Origin: Novosphingobium sp. HII-3
Lineage (GTDB): Bacteria > Pseudomonadota > Alphaproteobacteria > Sphingomonadales > Sphingomonadaceae
DNA: 64,000 bases
Assembly: GCF_002916655.1 (NCBI RefSeq)
Contig: NZ_PPSM01000072.1
Coordinates: 62,001-126,000 of the forward strand
Direction: 5' to 3'
Part shown: positions 33,212 to 44,078 of the stretch, piece after piece
Layout: each line of letters starts with the position of its first letter
How positions within the stretch are numbered: position 1 is the first letter of the stretch
Program-made: the position numbers and the translations under genes
Notes under the pieces: generated by a model
Told to the model about the DNA's origin: nothing
The model's database searches: none
What the model saw: the letters and a program-made list of their open reading frames with translations, nothing else

Positions 33212-33697
33212 ATGAAACCGCGCCAAATTCGTCACGCTTTCCTGCTTTGTGCCTGTGTTCTCGGTGTGAATGCCGCGCCGGCGACGGCTGCCAACGAGGA
33301 CAAGGTCCCGTACTGGGCGTCCGTGGACGCCGAGGTTGCGAACATGCGGGTCGGGCCGGGGGACTCGTACCGCATCGAGTGGGTGTACCGTCGGCCGCAT
33401 CTTCCCGTGAAGGTGCTTCGCAGGGAGGGGCCGTGGCGCCTGGTGGAGGATCCGGATGGCGTGCAAGGATGGATGCGCGACCTTCTTCTGTCGCGGCAGC
33501 GCGCCGCCATCGTCAAGAAAGGCGAACTTGTCGATGTGCGCGCAGAGGGCCGTTCGGGCGCGCCCATGCTCTGGCGGGTCGAACCCGGGGTCGTTGGCCT
33601 CCTGGGTGAGTGCAAGGATGGCTGGTGCCCGTTCGATGCTCAAGGTCACAAGGGCTTTGTTCGCGAGGAGCGGCTTTGGGGAGCCGGTGCGCCCTGA
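33212..33697 (+). CDS. Exported SH3b-domain protein
   Basis: A 161-residue protein with a signal peptide (ends near NAAPATAA, residue 26). Two bacterial SH3 modules follow: ASVDAEVANMRVGPGDSYRIEWVY is the classical first strand, then G-P-W-R-L-V-E-D-P-D-G-V-Q-G-W-M. The second half, LWRVEPGVVGLLGECKDGWC, repeats the pattern. Such proteins bind cell-wall peptides in the periplasm. No catalytic domain is present. The start ATG 33212 has a weak GGCGG upstream. Confidence 0.82.
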   Translation: MKPRQIRHAFLLCACVLGVNAAPATAANEDKVPYWASVDAEVANMRVGPGDSYRIEWVYRRPHLPVKVLRREGPWRLVEDPDGVQGWMRDLLLSRQRAAIVKKGELVDVRAEGRSGAPMLWRVEPGVVGLLGECKDGWCPFDAQGHKGFVREERLWGAGAP

Positions 33698-33804
33698 TTG
33701 AGTAAGGCGTTTCCAGTCTTCCGCGCGTCGGTGGCCGGCTCATCGTGCGTTTCTGTTCCAACAGTGAGTCACTGCGGAGATGTCCTTTGATCCGCAAATG
33801 AAAA

Positions 33805-33825
33805 CCCCCGCCCAAACGGCGGGGG
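33805..33825 (-). terminator. Terminator of the acetyl-CoA acetyltransferase gene
   Basis: CCCCCGCC (33805-33812) pairs with GGCGGGGG (33818-33825) around five bases. On the minus strand TTTT follows directly. It lies 22 bases after the stop of the leftward thiolase gene. Confidence 0.9.
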
Positions 33826-33847
33826 CAGTCACGATGGGCTTGGGAAG

Positions 33848-35041
33848 TCAGGCAAGTTCCACGGCAATGGCCGTAGCTTCGCCGCCACCGATGCACAGGC
33901 TCGCCACGCCCTTCTTCATGCCCTTTTCCTTCAGAGCGTTGATAAGGGTGACGATGATGCGGGTGCCCGAAGCCCCGATCGGATGACCAAGCGCAGTAGC
34001 GCCGCCATGGATGTTGATCTTGTCGTGCGGAATGCCAAGGTCGCGCATCGCGAACATGGCGACGCATGCGAATGCCTCATTGACCTCGAACAGGTCCACG
34101 TCGCCGAGATCCCAGCCGACCTTCTTCAAAAGTTTGGTGATGGCGCCGACGGGTGCCGTGGTGAACTTCGAAGGCTCCTGTGCATGGGCCTCGACGCCGA
34201 CGATCGCTGCGACGGGTGAAAGACCCTTGTCTTCGGCCACGCTCTTGCGCGTCAGAACCACGGCTGCAGCGCCGTCCGAGATGGAGCTTGAACTGGCGGC
34301 GGTGATGGTGCCTTCCTTGGCGAACGCGGCCCGCAGGGTGCGGATCTTGTCCGGGTTGCCCTTGCCGGGCTGCTCGTCAGTGTCGACGACAAGTTCGCCC
34401 TTGCGGGTTTTAACGGTGACCGGAACGATCTCATCCCTGAAGGCGCCGGACGTGATGGCTTCCTGCGCACGCCGAAGCGATTCAATCGAATAATCGTCCT
34501 GGTGTTCGCGGGTGAGCTGGTACTCATCCGCCGTTACCTGCGCGAAAGAGCCCATCGATCCGCCTTCGTAGGCATCTTCCAGGCCATCGAGGAACATGTG
34601 GTCGTAGATGGTGTCATGTCCGGCACGGGCACCGGAGCGATGCTTCTTCGACAGGTATGGCGCATTGGTCATCGACTCCATGCCACCGGCCACAACGAAA
34701 TCGAGCGAGCCCGCCGCCAGTGCCTCTGCGCCCATGATGACGGTCTGCATGCCTGAACCGCAGACCTTGTTGACCGTGGTGGCCTGCACGGACTTGGGCA
34801 GACCGGCCTTGATGGCAACCTGGCGCGCGGGAGCCTGGCCCAGTCCTGCCGGGAGCACGCAGCCCATGTAGATACGCTCGATGTCTTCGCCTGCCACGCC
34901 GGCACGCTCGACCGCCGCCTTCACTGCGGTCGCGCCGAGGTCCGTGGCGGAGACATCGGCAAGAGCACCTTGAAGACCGCCCATGGGCGTGCGCGCATAA
35001 GAGAGGATGACGATCGGATCTGACGCGGAGAGCTGGGCCAT
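33848..35041 (-). CDS. Acetyl-CoA C-acetyltransferase (biosynthetic-type thiolase)
   Basis: A 397-residue thiolase. The acyl-accepting cysteine is Cys94 in NKVCGSGMQT, the activating His353 is in GHPIGASGTR, and the second cysteine Cys383 is in SLCIGGGEA. It condenses two acetyl-CoA to acetoacetyl-CoA, or the reverse, in ketone-body or PHB-type metabolism; no phaB/phaC is adjacent. ATG 35041 is preceded by AAAGG and begins MAQLSASDP. Family assignment is certain; phaA versus atoB role is open. Confidence 0.93.
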   Translation of the reverse strand: MAQLSASDPIVILSYARTPMGGLQGALADVSATDLGATAVKAAVERAGVAGEDIERIYMGCVLPAGLGQAPARQVAIKAGLPKSVQATTVNKVCGSGMQTVIMGAEALAAGSLDFVVAGGMESMTNAPYLSKKHRSGARAGHDTIYDHMFLDGLEDAYEGGSMGSFAQVTADEYQLTREHQDDYSIESLRRAQEAITSGAFRDEIVPVTVKTRKGELVVDTDEQPGKGNPDKIRTLRAAFAKEGTITAASSSSISDGAAAVVLTRKSVAEDKGLSPVAAIVGVEAHAQEPSKFTTAPVGAITKLLKKVGWDLGDVDLFEVNEAFACVAMFAMRDLGIPHDKINIHGGATALGHPIGASGTRIIVTLINALKEKGMKKGVASLCIGGGEATAIAVELA

Positions 35042-35432
35042 TTGCGTGCCTTTCAAACTTTTCGACTATGATTGCTTCGTCGAATAATGTTGCGCTGCAT
35101 CAATTGCAATGAGGCGACCGTGTGCGAGACCTCGGTATCGCCCGGCCGGATCACGTGAGCCCGTACGCTCGCTAGCCGCGACTTATTTACAAAAGGCGCT
35201 TGCGGAATTCGAACGAAAGATTGCACGGCCCGACAGATTGCCCCGGATGATCACGGAAACGGCAGCATTGCACGGACTTAGCTGCTGCGCTGCAACGCAG
35301 GTGGTCGGATTAATGCTCCGCTACACCTTGCGACGAGCGGTTTGTGGGCCTAAGAGCGCCTCAACTTGACGGACTCCCATGACCTTTACGAGTCCGCCGA
35401 CGTCGCATCCGCGGTAAGAAGGCAAGAGACCA
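35042..35432. other. Divergent intergenic region between thiolase and nuoA, 391 bases
   Basis: It holds the promoters of both the thiolase gene and the complex I operon. No convincing gene; an 86-codon frame has no family features. A 7-bp inverted repeat (35370-35396) lies close to nuoA, overlapping a TTGAC element at 35366. Confidence 0.55.
35370..35396. promoter_or_regulatory. Inverted repeat upstream of nuoA
   Basis: CGGACTC (35370-35376) and GAGTCCG (35390-35396) form a perfect 7-bp dyad with a 13-base spacer, 36 bases before the nuoA start. It could be an operator or a leader hairpin. Confidence 0.4.
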
Positions 35433-35807
35433 TTGACCGATCTGTCGCAATACCTGCCGATCCTCATCTTCCTGGTGATCGCGCTGGGCCTTTCTTCGGT
35501 GATCGTGTTCCTGCCGCTGGGCGTCGCCCGGCTGACAGGCACGCACCAGCCCAACGCCGACAAGAACAGTGAATATGAGTGCGGCTTCCCCGCGTTCGAG
35601 GATCCCCGCAGCCAGTTCGACGTGCGCTTCTACCTGGTGGCGATCCTCTTCATCATCTTCGACCTGGAAGCCGCGTTTCTGTTTCCCTGGGCCGTTTCGC
35701 TCGACATGACCGGCTGGGCCGGCTGGCTGACGATGATGGTGTTCCTCGGCGAACTGACCATCGGCCTCGCCTATGCATGGAAGAAGGGAGCTCTGGACTG
35801 GGAATGA
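35433..35807 (+). CDS. nuoA: NADH-quinone oxidoreductase subunit A
   Basis: A 124-residue membrane subunit with three helices and the conserved loop [21 protein letters not shown] between helices 1 and 2. This loop lies at the quinone channel of complex I. The start is TTG 35433; no ATG or GTG is better placed, and a purine-rich AAGGCAAGAG lies upstream. Its TGA overlaps the ATG of nuoB. First gene of the operon. Confidence 0.95.
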   Translation: MTDLSQYLPILIFLVIALGLSSVIVFLPLGVARLTGTHQPNADKNSEYECGFPAFEDPRSQFDVRFYLVAILFIIFDLEAAFLFPWAVSLDMTGWAGWLTMMVFLGELTIGLAYAWKKGALDWE

Positions 35808-36361
35808 GCACGCTCGTTAACTCAGCAGGCCAGCCTCTGGCAGCCGGTGGCGCGATCACGCCGCCGGACCAGTCGTTTTTCAAGGACCTCAACCAGGAAG
35901 TGTCCGACAAGGGTTTCCTGGTCACATCAACGGAAGAGCTGTTCCAGTGGGCCCGCACGGGTTCGCTGTGGTGGATGACCTTCGGCCTCGCGTGCTGCGC
36001 GGTCGAGATGATCCACGTCAATATGCCTCGCTATGACATGGAGCGCTTTGGCGCCGCCCCGCGCGCTTCGCCGCGCCAGTCGGACGTCATGATCGTTGCC
36101 GGCACGCTGTGCAACAAGATGGCGCCTGCGTTGCGCAAGGTCTACGACCAGATGTCCGAGCCCAAGTATGTCATTTCGATGGGAAGCTGCGCCAACGGCG
36201 GCGGCTACTATCACTACAGCTACTCGGTGGTGCGCGGCTGTGACCGTATCGTACCAGTGGACATCTACGTACCCGGCTGCCCGCCGAGTGCCGAAGCGCT
36301 GCTCTATGGCGTGATGCAGCTTCAGCGGAAGATCCGCCGCGTGGGCACTGTCGAGAGGTAA
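35804..36361 (+). CDS. nuoB: NADH-quinone oxidoreductase subunit B
   Basis: A 185-residue peripheral-arm subunit that binds cluster N2, the last iron-sulfur centre before quinone. The four ligands are visible: tandem Cys64-Cys65 in LACCAVEM, Cys129 in GSCANGG and Cys159 in VPGCPPS. The ATG overlaps the nuoA stop (ATGA). The N-terminal 25 residues are a variable tail. Confidence 0.97.
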   Translation: MSTLVNSAGQPLAAGGAITPPDQSFFKDLNQEVSDKGFLVTSTEELFQWARTGSLWWMTFGLACCAVEMIHVNMPRYDMERFGAAPRASPRQSDVMIVAGTLCNKMAPALRKVYDQMSEPKYVISMGSCANGGGYYHYSYSVVRGCDRIVPVDIYVPGCPPSAEALLYGVMQLQRKIRRVGTVER

Positions 36362-36368
36362 GGACCAG

Positions 36369-37262
36369 ATGCCCGTTTTGCATTCCGCGCCGAAGATCAG
36401 CTCGAACGTGGGCGTGCTGGATACGCTCGCAGCCGCGCTGGGCTCGAAGGTTGTCGCCTCGAAGGAGGAGCACGGCGAAATCGTGCTCACCGTCGCGCGC
36501 GACGAGATCGAGGAAGCGTTGCGCATCCTTCGTGACGATCACCAGTACCAGCAGTTGATGGAAATCGCCGGGGTTGACTACCCGTCGCGGCCTGAGCGTT
36601 TCGAAGTCGTCTACATGCTGCTGTCCGTGACGAAGAACCATCGTTTGCTCGTCAAGGTGGCCGCCAGCGAAACCACGCCTGTTCCCACGGTCACGACCCT
36701 GTGGCCCAATGCCGGGTGGTTGGAGCGTGAAGTTTTCGATCTGTACGGCGTCATCTTCGCCGGCAACCCGGACCTTCGCCGTATCCTCACCGACTACGGC
36801 TTTGAAGGGCATCCCTTCCGCAAGGACTTCCCGCTCACCGGGTACACCGAACTGCGGTACTCGGAAGAGGACAAGCGGGTCGTTTACGAACCGGTCCGCC
36901 TCTCGCAGGATCTGCGTAGCTTCGACTTCATGAGCCCGTGGGAAGGTGCGGATTACGTGCTCCCCGGCGACGAGAAGGCGGCGGAAGCCGCAACGCCTCC
37001 GCCCGTCGTCGAAAAGAAGGTGACGGACACAAAGGCTGACACCGGTGCGGGTGAAAAGGCCAATGACAAGGCGGCCGAGAAGGTGGCGCCTGCCGCATCG
37101 ACCGGAACTGTCGCCGGCGAAGGGCAGGGCGATCCCGCACCGGTCACCACCGGCAAAAACGAGCCAGGGGCTCCGGATCCGACCGGCAGCCGTCCCGATC
37201 GTGGCGCCACCGGCGGCGCAGCCGCCAAGGAAGGCACCGGCCCGGCGCCGGAGGGAAGCTGA
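36369..37262 (+). CDS. nuoC: NADH-quinone oxidoreductase subunit C with long C-terminal tail
   Basis: The first about 195 residues are a standard 30-kDa subunit, ending in [23 protein letters not shown] and [15 protein letters not shown]. From about residue 198 a further 100 residues follow, rich in Ala, Pro, Lys, Thr and Gly ([10 protein letters not shown], then [10 protein letters not shown]) with no predicted fold. Other alphaproteobacterial NuoC proteins are near 200 residues, so the tail is an accessory extension. It lies between nuoB and nuoD, with gaps of 7 and 2 bases. Confidence 0.95.
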   Translation: MPVLHSAPKISSNVGVLDTLAAALGSKVVASKEEHGEIVLTVARDEIEEALRILRDDHQYQQLMEIAGVDYPSRPERFEVVYMLLSVTKNHRLLVKVAASETTPVPTVTTLWPNAGWLEREVFDLYGVIFAGNPDLRRILTDYGFEGHPFRKDFPLTGYTELRYSEEDKRVVYEPVRLSQDLRSFDFMSPWEGADYVLPGDEKAAEAATPPPVVEKKVTDTKADTGAGEKANDKAAEKVAPAASTGTVAGEGQGDPAPVTTGKNEPGAPDPTGSRPDRGATGGAAAKEGTGPAPEGS

Positions 37263-37264
37263 AG

Positions 37265-38476
37265 ATGAGCATGCAGCTTGAACAGTCGCCCACTACCGGC
37301 GACGAGGTCATCACCAACTACACCATCAACTTCGGCCCCCAGCACCCGGCTGCGCACGGCGTGCTGCGCATGGTCATGGAGCTTGACGGCGAAATCATCG
37401 AGCGGATCGATCCGCATGTCGGGCTGCTTCACCGCGGCACCGAAAAGCTGATCGAGCACAAGACCTATCTCCAGGCGTTGCCGTACTTTGACCGCCTCGA
37501 CTACTGCTCGCCGATGGCGATGGAGCATTCCTACGTTCTGGCGGTCGAGAAGCTGCTGAACCTGGAGGTTCCGCTGCGTGCGCAGTATCTGCGCGTGCTC
37601 TTCGCGGAGCTGACGCGGATCAAGAACCACATGCTCAACATGGGTTCACACGTCATGGACGTGGGCGCTATGACGCCGAACCTGTGGCTGTTCGAACTGC
37701 GCGAAGACTGCATGAACTTCTACGAGCGTGCTTCGGGTGCGCGCATGCACGCAGCGTGGTTCCGGCCGGGCGGCGTCCACCAGGACGTGTCGCTGAAGCT
37801 GCTTGCCGACATCGGCGACTGGCTGGACACGCGGCTTCCGCGGCTGTTCGAAGACGCGATGAGCCTTGTGGTCGACAACCGCATCTTCAAGCAGCGCAAC
37901 GTCGACATCGCCAAGGTATCCAAGCAGGATGCGCTGGCATGGGGCTTCTCCGGCCCCATGATCCGCGCGGCAGGCATTCCTTGGGATCTCCGCAAGGCAC
38001 AGCCCTACGACGTTTACGATCGCATGGACTTCGAGATCCCGGTCGGCACGAACTCGGACTGCTATGACCGGTTCATGGTTCGCGTCGAGGAAGTGCGCCA
38101 GTCGGCCCGGATCATGAAGCAGTGTCTGGCGGAAATGCCGGAAGGGCCGGTCGCTTCTACGGATCGCAAGGTCGTGCCGCCAAAGCGCGCCGAGATGAAG
38201 AGCTCGATGGAATCGCTGATCCATCATTTCAAGCTCTACACCGAAGGCTTCCATGTTCCCGCAGGCGAAGTCTACGTGGCGACGGAAAGCCCCAAGGGTG
38301 AATTCGGGGTCTATCTGGTGTCGGACGGGTCGAACAAACCGTATCGCTGCAAGATCCGACCCACAGCGTTCAGCCACCTTCAGGCCATGGACTTCATGTC
38401 GAAGGGACACATGCTTCCGGACGCTACCGCGATTCTGGGCGCCATCGACGTCGTGTTCGGGGAGTGCGACCGGTGA
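37265..38476 (+). CDS. nuoD: NADH-quinone oxidoreductase subunit D
   Basis: A 403-residue 49-kDa subunit related to the large chain of NiFe hydrogenases. It begins with [13 protein letters not shown], whose histidine and a later tyrosine contact quinone. [13 protein letters not shown], the [13 protein letters not shown] region and the C-terminal DVVFGECDR are diagnostic. It forms the quinone site with NuoB. The stop overlaps the GTG start of the inserted NTF2-like gene. Confidence 0.97.
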   Translation: MSMQLEQSPTTGDEVITNYTINFGPQHPAAHGVLRMVMELDGEIIERIDPHVGLLHRGTEKLIEHKTYLQALPYFDRLDYCSPMAMEHSYVLAVEKLLNLEVPLRAQYLRVLFAELTRIKNHMLNMGSHVMDVGAMTPNLWLFELREDCMNFYERASGARMHAAWFRPGGVHQDVSLKLLADIGDWLDTRLPRLFEDAMSLVVDNRIFKQRNVDIAKVSKQDALAWGFSGPMIRAAGIPWDLRKAQPYDVYDRMDFEIPVGTNSDCYDRFMVRVEEVRQSARIMKQCLAEMPEGPVASTDRKVVPPKRAEMKSSMESLIHHFKLYTEGFHVPAGEVYVATESPKGEFGVYLVSDGSNKPYRCKIRPTAFSHLQAMDFMSKGHMLPDATAILGAIDVVFGECDR

Positions 38477-38823
38477 GCAACCTTGACACGGCGAAGGCCA
38501 TGATCGCGGCGTATAATGCCCAGGACGCCGATCTCTACGTCTCGTACATGACGGACGACGCCTGCGAGGCCAGCTATCGCGGCGCCATTGTTCGCGAAGG
38601 CCGGGAAGGAACCCGATCCGGACTGGCGGCTGCGTTCCAGCGCTGGCCGCAGAACAGCGCCGAGATCATCACCGCCGAGGAGATCGGTGCCTACGTGCTC
38701 ATGCGCGAACATGTGACGCGCGGCCCCGCGACCGACGGTTCGGAGCTGGTTGAGCCGTTCGACGTAGTGGCCGTCTACAGCTTCGAAGGCGACAAATGTT
38801 CGCGCGTCGAATTCATCCGTTGA
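38473..38823 (+). CDS. NTF2-like/SnoaL-type protein inserted in the nuo operon
   Basis: A 116-residue cystatin-like alpha+beta protein. The N-terminal helix [20 protein letters not shown], the strand DACEASYRG and the C-terminal [17 protein letters not shown] follow the NTF2/SnoaL pattern of small-ligand pocket proteins. GTG 38473 overlaps the nuoD stop (GTGA), so it is translated with the complex I genes. It is not a known complex I subunit. Possible roles are assembly factor, accessory subunit or an unrelated enzyme; none is shown by the sequence. Confidence 0.75.
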   Translation: MSNLDTAKAMIAAYNAQDADLYVSYMTDDACEASYRGAIVREGREGTRSGLAAAFQRWPQNSAEIITAEEIGAYVLMREHVTRGPATDGSELVEPFDVVAVYSFEGDKCSRVEFIR

Positions 38824-38842
38824 GCGGGAAGGGGCGGGACCT

Positions 38843-39046
38843 ATGACGAAGTTCAACACGGTCGAGATGATCCGGATCTGGGCAACGCTGACGGGGCTCT
38901 TCCTCGTCACGTTGTATTTCGCGGTTCTCTGGCTCGGGATCGTGCCCTCGCCGATGATCGCGATGCTCGCGACGGCCATCGGCGGCTTCGAGATTTTCTT
39001 TTTCGGCCAGGACCAGTGGCTGAAGCGCAGAGGTAAGCATGGCTGA
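38843..39046 (+). CDS. Small two-helix membrane protein in the nuo operon
   Basis: A 67-residue protein with two hydrophobic segments (about 10-32 and 36-54, IWATLTGLFLVTLYFAVLWL and PMIAMLATAIGGFEIFFF) and a basic C-terminus. The AAGGGGCGGG ribosome site is clear. Its end overlaps the nuoE start by 8 bases. Unknown function; position suggests association with complex I. Confidence 0.7.
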   Translation: MTKFNTVEMIRIWATLTGLFLVTLYFAVLWLGIVPSPMIAMLATAIGGFEIFFFGQDQWLKRRGKHG

Positions 39047-39707
39047 CCGCTATATCGAACCCGATACGCCCGAATTAAGGGCGCGTTGGGGTAACTTCGC
39101 CTGGACTGAGGCGAACGCCGCGAAGGCGAAGGAAATCATCGCGCGCTACCCCGAAGGGCGCCAGCGCTCGGCAGTGATGCCTTTGCTTGACCTCGCCCAG
39201 CGGCAGGTCGGCGCCGAAGAGAACACGCAGGGCTGGCTGCCCATCCCCGTGATGGAATATGTCGCGGCTCAGCTCGACATGCCCATTATCCGCGTCGTCG
39301 AAGTGGCGACGTTCTACACGATGTACAACATTGCGCCCATCGGACGCTTCCACGTCCAGGTCTGCGGCACGACGCCGTGCATGCTTCGTGGCTCGGACGA
39401 CCTCATCGATGCGTGCCGGGCGCGTGGAATGAAGAAGGGCGCGACCACGGCCGACGGCATCTGGTCGTTCACTGAAGTCGAGTGCATGGGCAACTGTGCT
39501 TCGGCTCCGATGGTCCAGATCAACGACGACAATTACGAGGACCTGACACCCGACCGCCTCGATGCGGTGCTCGAGGCACTGCTGCGCGGCGAGACGCCCA
39601 AGGCAGGAACGCAGGATCCGGCTCGCCACACGGTCGAACCGGTCGGTGAGCCAACGAGCCTTGTAGCCATGAGGACCGAAAACCATGACTATCGGAGCGA
39701 GTGGTAA
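39039..39707 (+). CDS. nuoE: NADH-quinone oxidoreductase subunit E
   Basis: A 222-residue 24-kDa subunit with a thioredoxin-like fold holding [2Fe-2S] cluster N1a. Two ligands are in [10 protein letters not shown] and two in [21 protein letters not shown] is a family signature. A 50-residue tail follows the fold. The stop shares a base with the nuoF start (TAATG). Confidence 0.95.
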   Translation: MADRYIEPDTPELRARWGNFAWTEANAAKAKEIIARYPEGRQRSAVMPLLDLAQRQVGAEENTQGWLPIPVMEYVAAQLDMPIIRVVEVATFYTMYNIAPIGRFHVQVCGTTPCMLRGSDDLIDACRARGMKKGATTADGIWSFTEVECMGNCASAPMVQINDDNYEDLTPDRLDAVLEALLRGETPKAGTQDPARHTVEPVGEPTSLVAMRTENHDYRSEW

Positions 39708-41017
39708 TGGCTCTCCTCGATAAAGACCGCATCTTCACCAATGTTTACGGCTTCCAGCCGTGGAACCTGAAGGAAGCGCAGGCGCGCGGAGCCTGGGACA
39801 ACACCAAGGATCTGATCGCGCGCGGACGCGACGCCATCATCGACGAGATGAAGGCCTCGGGTCTGCGGGGCCGTGGCGGTGCGGGCTTCCCCACCGGGAT
39901 GAAGTGGTCCTTCATGCCCAAGCAGCCGCCGCTCGATCAGAACGGCAATCCAAAGCCCAGCTTCCTCGTGATCAACGCCGACGAATCCGAGCCGGGTTCG
40001 TGCAAAGACCGCGAGATCATGCGCCACGACCCGCACCTTCTGTTCGAAGGCGCGCTGGTGGCCGGTTTCGCGATGGGTGCGCGCGCGGCCTACATTTACA
40101 TCCGCGGCGAATACATCCGTGAGGCCGAAGTGCTCTTCGCGGCACGTGAGGAAGCCTATGCGGCGGGGCTGCTTGGCAGGAACGCCGCCGGTTCGGGCTA
40201 CGACTTCGACGTCTTCGTGCACCGCGGTGCGGGAGCCTACATCTGCGGTGAAGAAACCGCGATGATCGAGAGCCTTGAAGGGAAGAAGGGTCAACCCCGC
40301 CTGAAGCCGCCGTTCCCGGCCGGGGCAGGTCTTTACGGCTGTCCAACCACGGTGAACAACGTGGAATCGATCGCGGTCGCCCCTACGATCCTGCGGCGCG
40401 GCGCGTCGTGGTTCTCTTCGTTTGGTCGCGAGAACAACAAAGGCACCAAACTCTTCCAAATCAGCGGGCACGTGAATCGTCCCTGCGTGGTCGAGGAAGA
40501 GATGTCGATCCCGTTCAGCGAACTGATCGAGCGTCACTGCGGCGGCATTCGCGGCGGCAAGGACAACCTGCTGGCGGTCATTCCTGGCGGTTCGTCGGTT
40601 CCGCTGGTCCCGGCCGCCGACATCTGGGACGCGCCGATGGACTTCGACGGTCTGAAAGCGGTCGGTTCGGGCCTCGGCACCGCTGCCGTTATCGTCATGG
40701 ACAAATCCACGGATATCGTCCGCGCCATCAGCCGTATTTCGTACTTCTACAAGCATGAGAGCTGCGGCCAGTGCACTCCGTGCCGGGAAGGCACCGGCTG
40801 GATGTGGCGCGTGATGGAACGCCTGCGCACCGGCGATGCCCATGTCGAGGAGATCGACATGCTGCAGCAGGTCACCAAGCAGGTCGAAGGCCATACGATC
40901 TGCGCACTCGGCGATGCCGCCGCGTGGCCGATCCAGGGCCTCATCCGCCACTTCCGTCCCGAGATCGAGCGCCGCATCGAAGAGCGGCACGGATCTCTGC
41001 AACAGGCAGCTGAATAA
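39707..41017 (+). CDS. nuoF: NADH-quinone oxidoreductase subunit F
   Basis: A 436-residue 51-kDa subunit containing the NADH and FMN sites ([40 protein letters not shown]) and the [4Fe-4S] N3 ligands in [11 protein letters not shown]. It accepts hydride from NADH and passes electrons to the cluster chain. ATG 39707 overlaps the nuoE stop; its own stop overlaps the nuoG start. Confidence 0.97.
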   Translation: MALLDKDRIFTNVYGFQPWNLKEAQARGAWDNTKDLIARGRDAIIDEMKASGLRGRGGAGFPTGMKWSFMPKQPPLDQNGNPKPSFLVINADESEPGSCKDREIMRHDPHLLFEGALVAGFAMGARAAYIYIRGEYIREAEVLFAAREEAYAAGLLGRNAAGSGYDFDVFVHRGAGAYICGEETAMIESLEGKKGQPRLKPPFPAGAGLYGCPTTVNNVESIAVAPTILRRGASWFSSFGRENNKGTKLFQISGHVNRPCVVEEEMSIPFSELIERHCGGIRGGKDNLLAVIPGGSSVPLVPAADIWDAPMDFDGLKAVGSGLGTAAVIVMDKSTDIVRAISRISYFYKHESCGQCTPCREGTGWMWRVMERLRTGDAHVEEIDMLQQVTKQVEGHTICALGDAAAWPIQGLIRHFRPEIERRIEERHGSLQQAAE

Positions 41018-43035
41018 TGCCCAAGGTCAAAGTAGACGGCGTCGAGATCGACGTCCCTGCAGGCGCCACCGTGCTGCAGGCCGCCGAACTCGCCGGCAAG
41101 GAAATCCCGCGCTTCTGCTATCATGAGCGCCTGAGCATCGCCGGCAACTGCCGCATGTGCCTGGTCGAAGTGAAGCCGGGGCCGCCCAAGCCGCAGGCCT
41201 CCTGCGCGCTGCCGGCCACCGAAGGCCAGGAAATCCGCACCGACTCCGAGATGGTCAAGAAGGCGCGGGAAGGGGTCATGGAGTTCCTCCTGATCAACCA
41301 CCCCCTCGATTGCCCCATTTGTGACCAGGGCGGCGAGTGCGACCTGCAGGACCAGTCTGTCGCCTACGGCCGCGGCGGCTCGCGCTACCACGAGAACAAG
41401 CGCGCTGTGACGGACAAGTACATGGGGCCGCTCATCAAGACGACGATGACGCGCTGCATCCACTGCACCCGCTGCGTGCGCTTCTCTGAGGAGGTCGCGG
41501 GCGTCGATGAAATCGGCGCGCTGTATCGCGGCGAATCCATGCAGATCACCACGTACCTTGAACATGCGGCAAGGCATGAGATGAGCGCGAACGTGATCGA
41601 TCTTTGCCCGGTCGGCGCGCTTACCAGCCGGCCCTACGCCTTCGAAGCCCGCCCTTGGGAACTGAAGAAGACGCTGGGTATCGACGTTTCGGACGCGACC
41701 GGCGCCAACATCCGGATCGACGCACGTGGCCGCGAAGTCCTTCGCGTGCTTCCGCGCAACAACGACGACGTCAACGAGGAGTGGCTGAGCGACAAGGCTC
41801 GTTTCCAGGTGGACGGTCTCATGAAGCGCCGCCTGGACAAGCCGTTCCTGCGCCGCGACGGCAAGCTCGTGCCAGCAACGTGGAACGAGGCCTTCGCAGC
41901 CCTTTCGACGCTAAATCCGGGCGCCTCCATAGCGGCTGTTGCGGGCGACATGGTTGATTGCGAGACGATGTTCGCAGCCAAGGCTCTTCTGGGTGCGCTG
42001 GGTTCGACTCTTCTCGAGGGCCGCCAAACGGGGATGGACTACGACACGTCCAGTCTCGCAGCCGTCAACTTCAACAGCACCTTCAACGGGATCGAGACGG
42101 CTGACGCCATCCTGATCGTTGGATCGATGGTGCGCTGGGAAGCGCCGTCCGTGAATGTGCGACTGCGCAAGGCGGTCAAGCGCGGCGCCCGTGTCTTCCT
42201 CATCGGGCCGGAGTGGGAGACCACGTTCGGCGGCGAGTTCCTCGGTGAGGACCTCTCGGTGATGGGGAACCTTCCGCAGCACGTGGTCGAGGTACTTTCC
42301 GGTGCCAAGCGGCCAGCCATCATCCTTGGCGGTGCGGCTCTTGGGCGCGGGGGTCTGCAGGCCGGCCTGTCGCTGGCCGGGCAGTTCAATCTGGTGCGCA
42401 CGCTGGAGGATGGGACTGCGTGGAACGGCTTCAACGTGCTCCATCTGGCAGCGTCGCGCATGGGCGGCCTGATGTTGGGCTATGCTCAGCAGGGCGGCGT
42501 TGCCGACCTTATCGCGGCGAAGCCGAAAGTTCTGCTGTCGCTTGGCGCGGATGAAGTGGATTACACCCGCTTCGCGGAGTCGATGATCGTCTACATCGGT
42601 CATCACGGTGACAAGGGCGCTCATGCGGCAGACGTCATCCTGCCAGCCTCGGCCTTCACCGAGAAGGCGGGAACCTACGTGAACACAGAAGGCCGCGTCC
42701 AGTTGTCGGACAAGGCGGTCTTTGCGCCCGGCGACGCTCGCGAAGACTGGACGATCCTGCGGGCTTTGGCAGATGCATTCGGCGTTACCGTAGGCTTCGA
42801 CAGCTTCGAGCAACTTCGCGCCGCAATGGTGGCTGCTGTGCCGGCGCTCGGTGTTGAGGGGCTGGCCGATTACGGAAGCGCGCTTCCGTCGGGTGGCGGC
42901 TCGGCATCGGGTGCGATTGCCTATCCGATCAAGGATTTCTACATGACCAACCCCATCGCCCGCGCCAGCGCGACGATGCAGCGTTGCTCGGCCGAGCTGC
43001 TGCATGGTGAGGACTTTGCGGAGGCCGCGGAATGA
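41017..43035 (+). CDS. nuoG: NADH-quinone oxidoreductase subunit G
   Basis: A 672-residue 75-kDa subunit. The N-terminal ferredoxin domain binds N1b ([15 protein letters not shown] and a later Cys). The HxxxC-type N5 and N4 sites follow ([18 protein letters not shown], then [10 protein letters not shown] and LCPVGAL). A molybdopterin-enzyme-like domain without cofactor takes up the remaining 450 residues. It is the longest chain of the electron path in the peripheral arm. Its stop overlaps nuoH (ATGA). Confidence 0.97.
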   Translation: MPKVKVDGVEIDVPAGATVLQAAELAGKEIPRFCYHERLSIAGNCRMCLVEVKPGPPKPQASCALPATEGQEIRTDSEMVKKAREGVMEFLLINHPLDCPICDQGGECDLQDQSVAYGRGGSRYHENKRAVTDKYMGPLIKTTMTRCIHCTRCVRFSEEVAGVDEIGALYRGESMQITTYLEHAARHEMSANVIDLCPVGALTSRPYAFEARPWELKKTLGIDVSDATGANIRIDARGREVLRVLPRNNDDVNEEWLSDKARFQVDGLMKRRLDKPFLRRDGKLVPATWNEAFAALSTLNPGASIAAVAGDMVDCETMFAAKALLGALGSTLLEGRQTGMDYDTSSLAAVNFNSTFNGIETADAILIVGSMVRWEAPSVNVRLRKAVKRGARVFLIGPEWETTFGGEFLGEDLSVMGNLPQHVVEVLSGAKRPAIILGGAALGRGGLQAGLSLAGQFNLVRTLEDGTAWNGFNVLHLAASRMGGLMLGYAQQGGVADLIAAKPKVLLSLGADEVDYTRFAESMIVYIGHHGDKGAHAADVILPASAFTEKAGTYVNTEGRVQLSDKAVFAPGDAREDWTILRALADAFGVTVGFDSFEQLRAAMVAAVPALGVEGLADYGSALPSGGGSASGAIAYPIKDFYMTNPIARASATMQRCSAELLHGEDFAEAAE

Positions 43036-44078
43036 CCCCGTTCTTCCAGTCTCTCGGGATGTCCTACGACTGGGCGTGGTTCGTCTCGACGATCTGCGGC
43101 ATCCTGCTCATTGCGCTGCCGCTCATGCTTGCGGTGGCGATGATCATCTACGTCGACCGCAAGATTTGGGCCGCAATGGCGCTGCGCCGTGGGCCGAACG
43201 TGGTCGGGCCTTTCGGTCTGCTGCAATCCTTCGCGGACGGGCTCAAGGTCTTTCTGCAGGAAACCATCGTCCCTTCGGCGGCGAACAAGGGCCTCTTCCT
43301 TATCGCGCCGGTGGTGACGTTCACCGTCGCACTGATGGCCTGGGCTGTAATTCCGTTCAATTCCAATGCGATATTGGCCGATATTAACGTCGGTTTGCTC
43401 TACGTCTTCGCGATCAGTTCGCTGGGCGTCTACGGCACAATCATGGCGGGCTGGGCGTCGAACTCGAAGTACCCGTTCTTTTCGGCGATGCGCGCGTCGG
43501 CCCAGATGATCTCGTATGAAGTTTCCATCGGCTTCATCCTGATCTGTGTCGTCCTGTGGGCCGGCACCTTCAACATGAACGGCATCGTTTTGGCGCAGAA
43601 GGGCCATCTCTTCGGCATCATCAACGGCTTTGTATTCAATCCGCTGCTGTTCCCAATGTGGGTACTGTTCCTGATCTCCGGCATGGCGGAAACGCAGCGT
43701 GCTCCCTTCGACCTTACCGAGGCCGAATCCGAGCTCGTCGCTGGCTATCAGACCGAGTACTCGTCGATGGCGTTCGCAGCCTACTGGCTCGGTGAGTACG
43801 CGAACGTGCTCCTGATGTGCGCGCTCAATGCGACGCTGTTCTGGGGTGGCTGGCTCCCGCCGCTCGACATCCCCGTACTTTACCTGGTCCCGGGCTTCGT
43901 CTGGTTCCTGCTCAAGGTCTTCTTCTTCTTCTTTGTGTTCAGCTGGGTGAAGGCGACGGTTCCCCGTTATCGCTACGACCAGTTGATGCGACTGGGTTGG
44001 AAGGTCTTTCTCCCCGTTTCGCTGCTGTTCGTTGTGATCGTCAGCGGCTACCTCATGGCTACCGGACACTTCGCATGA
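43032..44078 (+). CDS. nuoH: NADH-quinone oxidoreductase subunit H
   Basis: A 348-residue membrane subunit with about eight helices that joins the two arms and forms the quinone entry. Family segments are [20 protein letters not shown] and [20 protein letters not shown] with the conserved acidic funnel, then [20 protein letters not shown]. Start and stop overlap the neighbours. Confidence 0.97.
   Translation: MTPFFQSLGMSYDWAWFVSTICGILLIALPLMLAVAMIIYVDRKIWAAMALRRGPNVVGPFGLLQSFADGLKVFLQETIVPSAANKGLFLIAPVVTFTVALMAWAVIPFNSNAILADINVGLLYVFAISSLGVYGTIMAGWASNSKYPFFSAMRASAQMISYEVSIGFILICVVLWAGTFNMNGIVLAQKGHLFGIINGFVFNPLLFPMWVLFLISGMAETQRAPFDLTEAESELVAGYQTEYSSMAFAAYWLGEYANVLLMCALNATLFWGGWLPPLDIPVLYLVPGFVWFLLKVFFFFFVFSWVKATVPRYRYDQLMRLGWKVFLPVSLLFVVIVSGYLMATGHFA

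Noticed and set aside
35109..35369. 86-codon frame upstream of nuoA
   Set aside because: Arg/Cys-rich, no ribosome site or family pattern; more likely promoter DNA.
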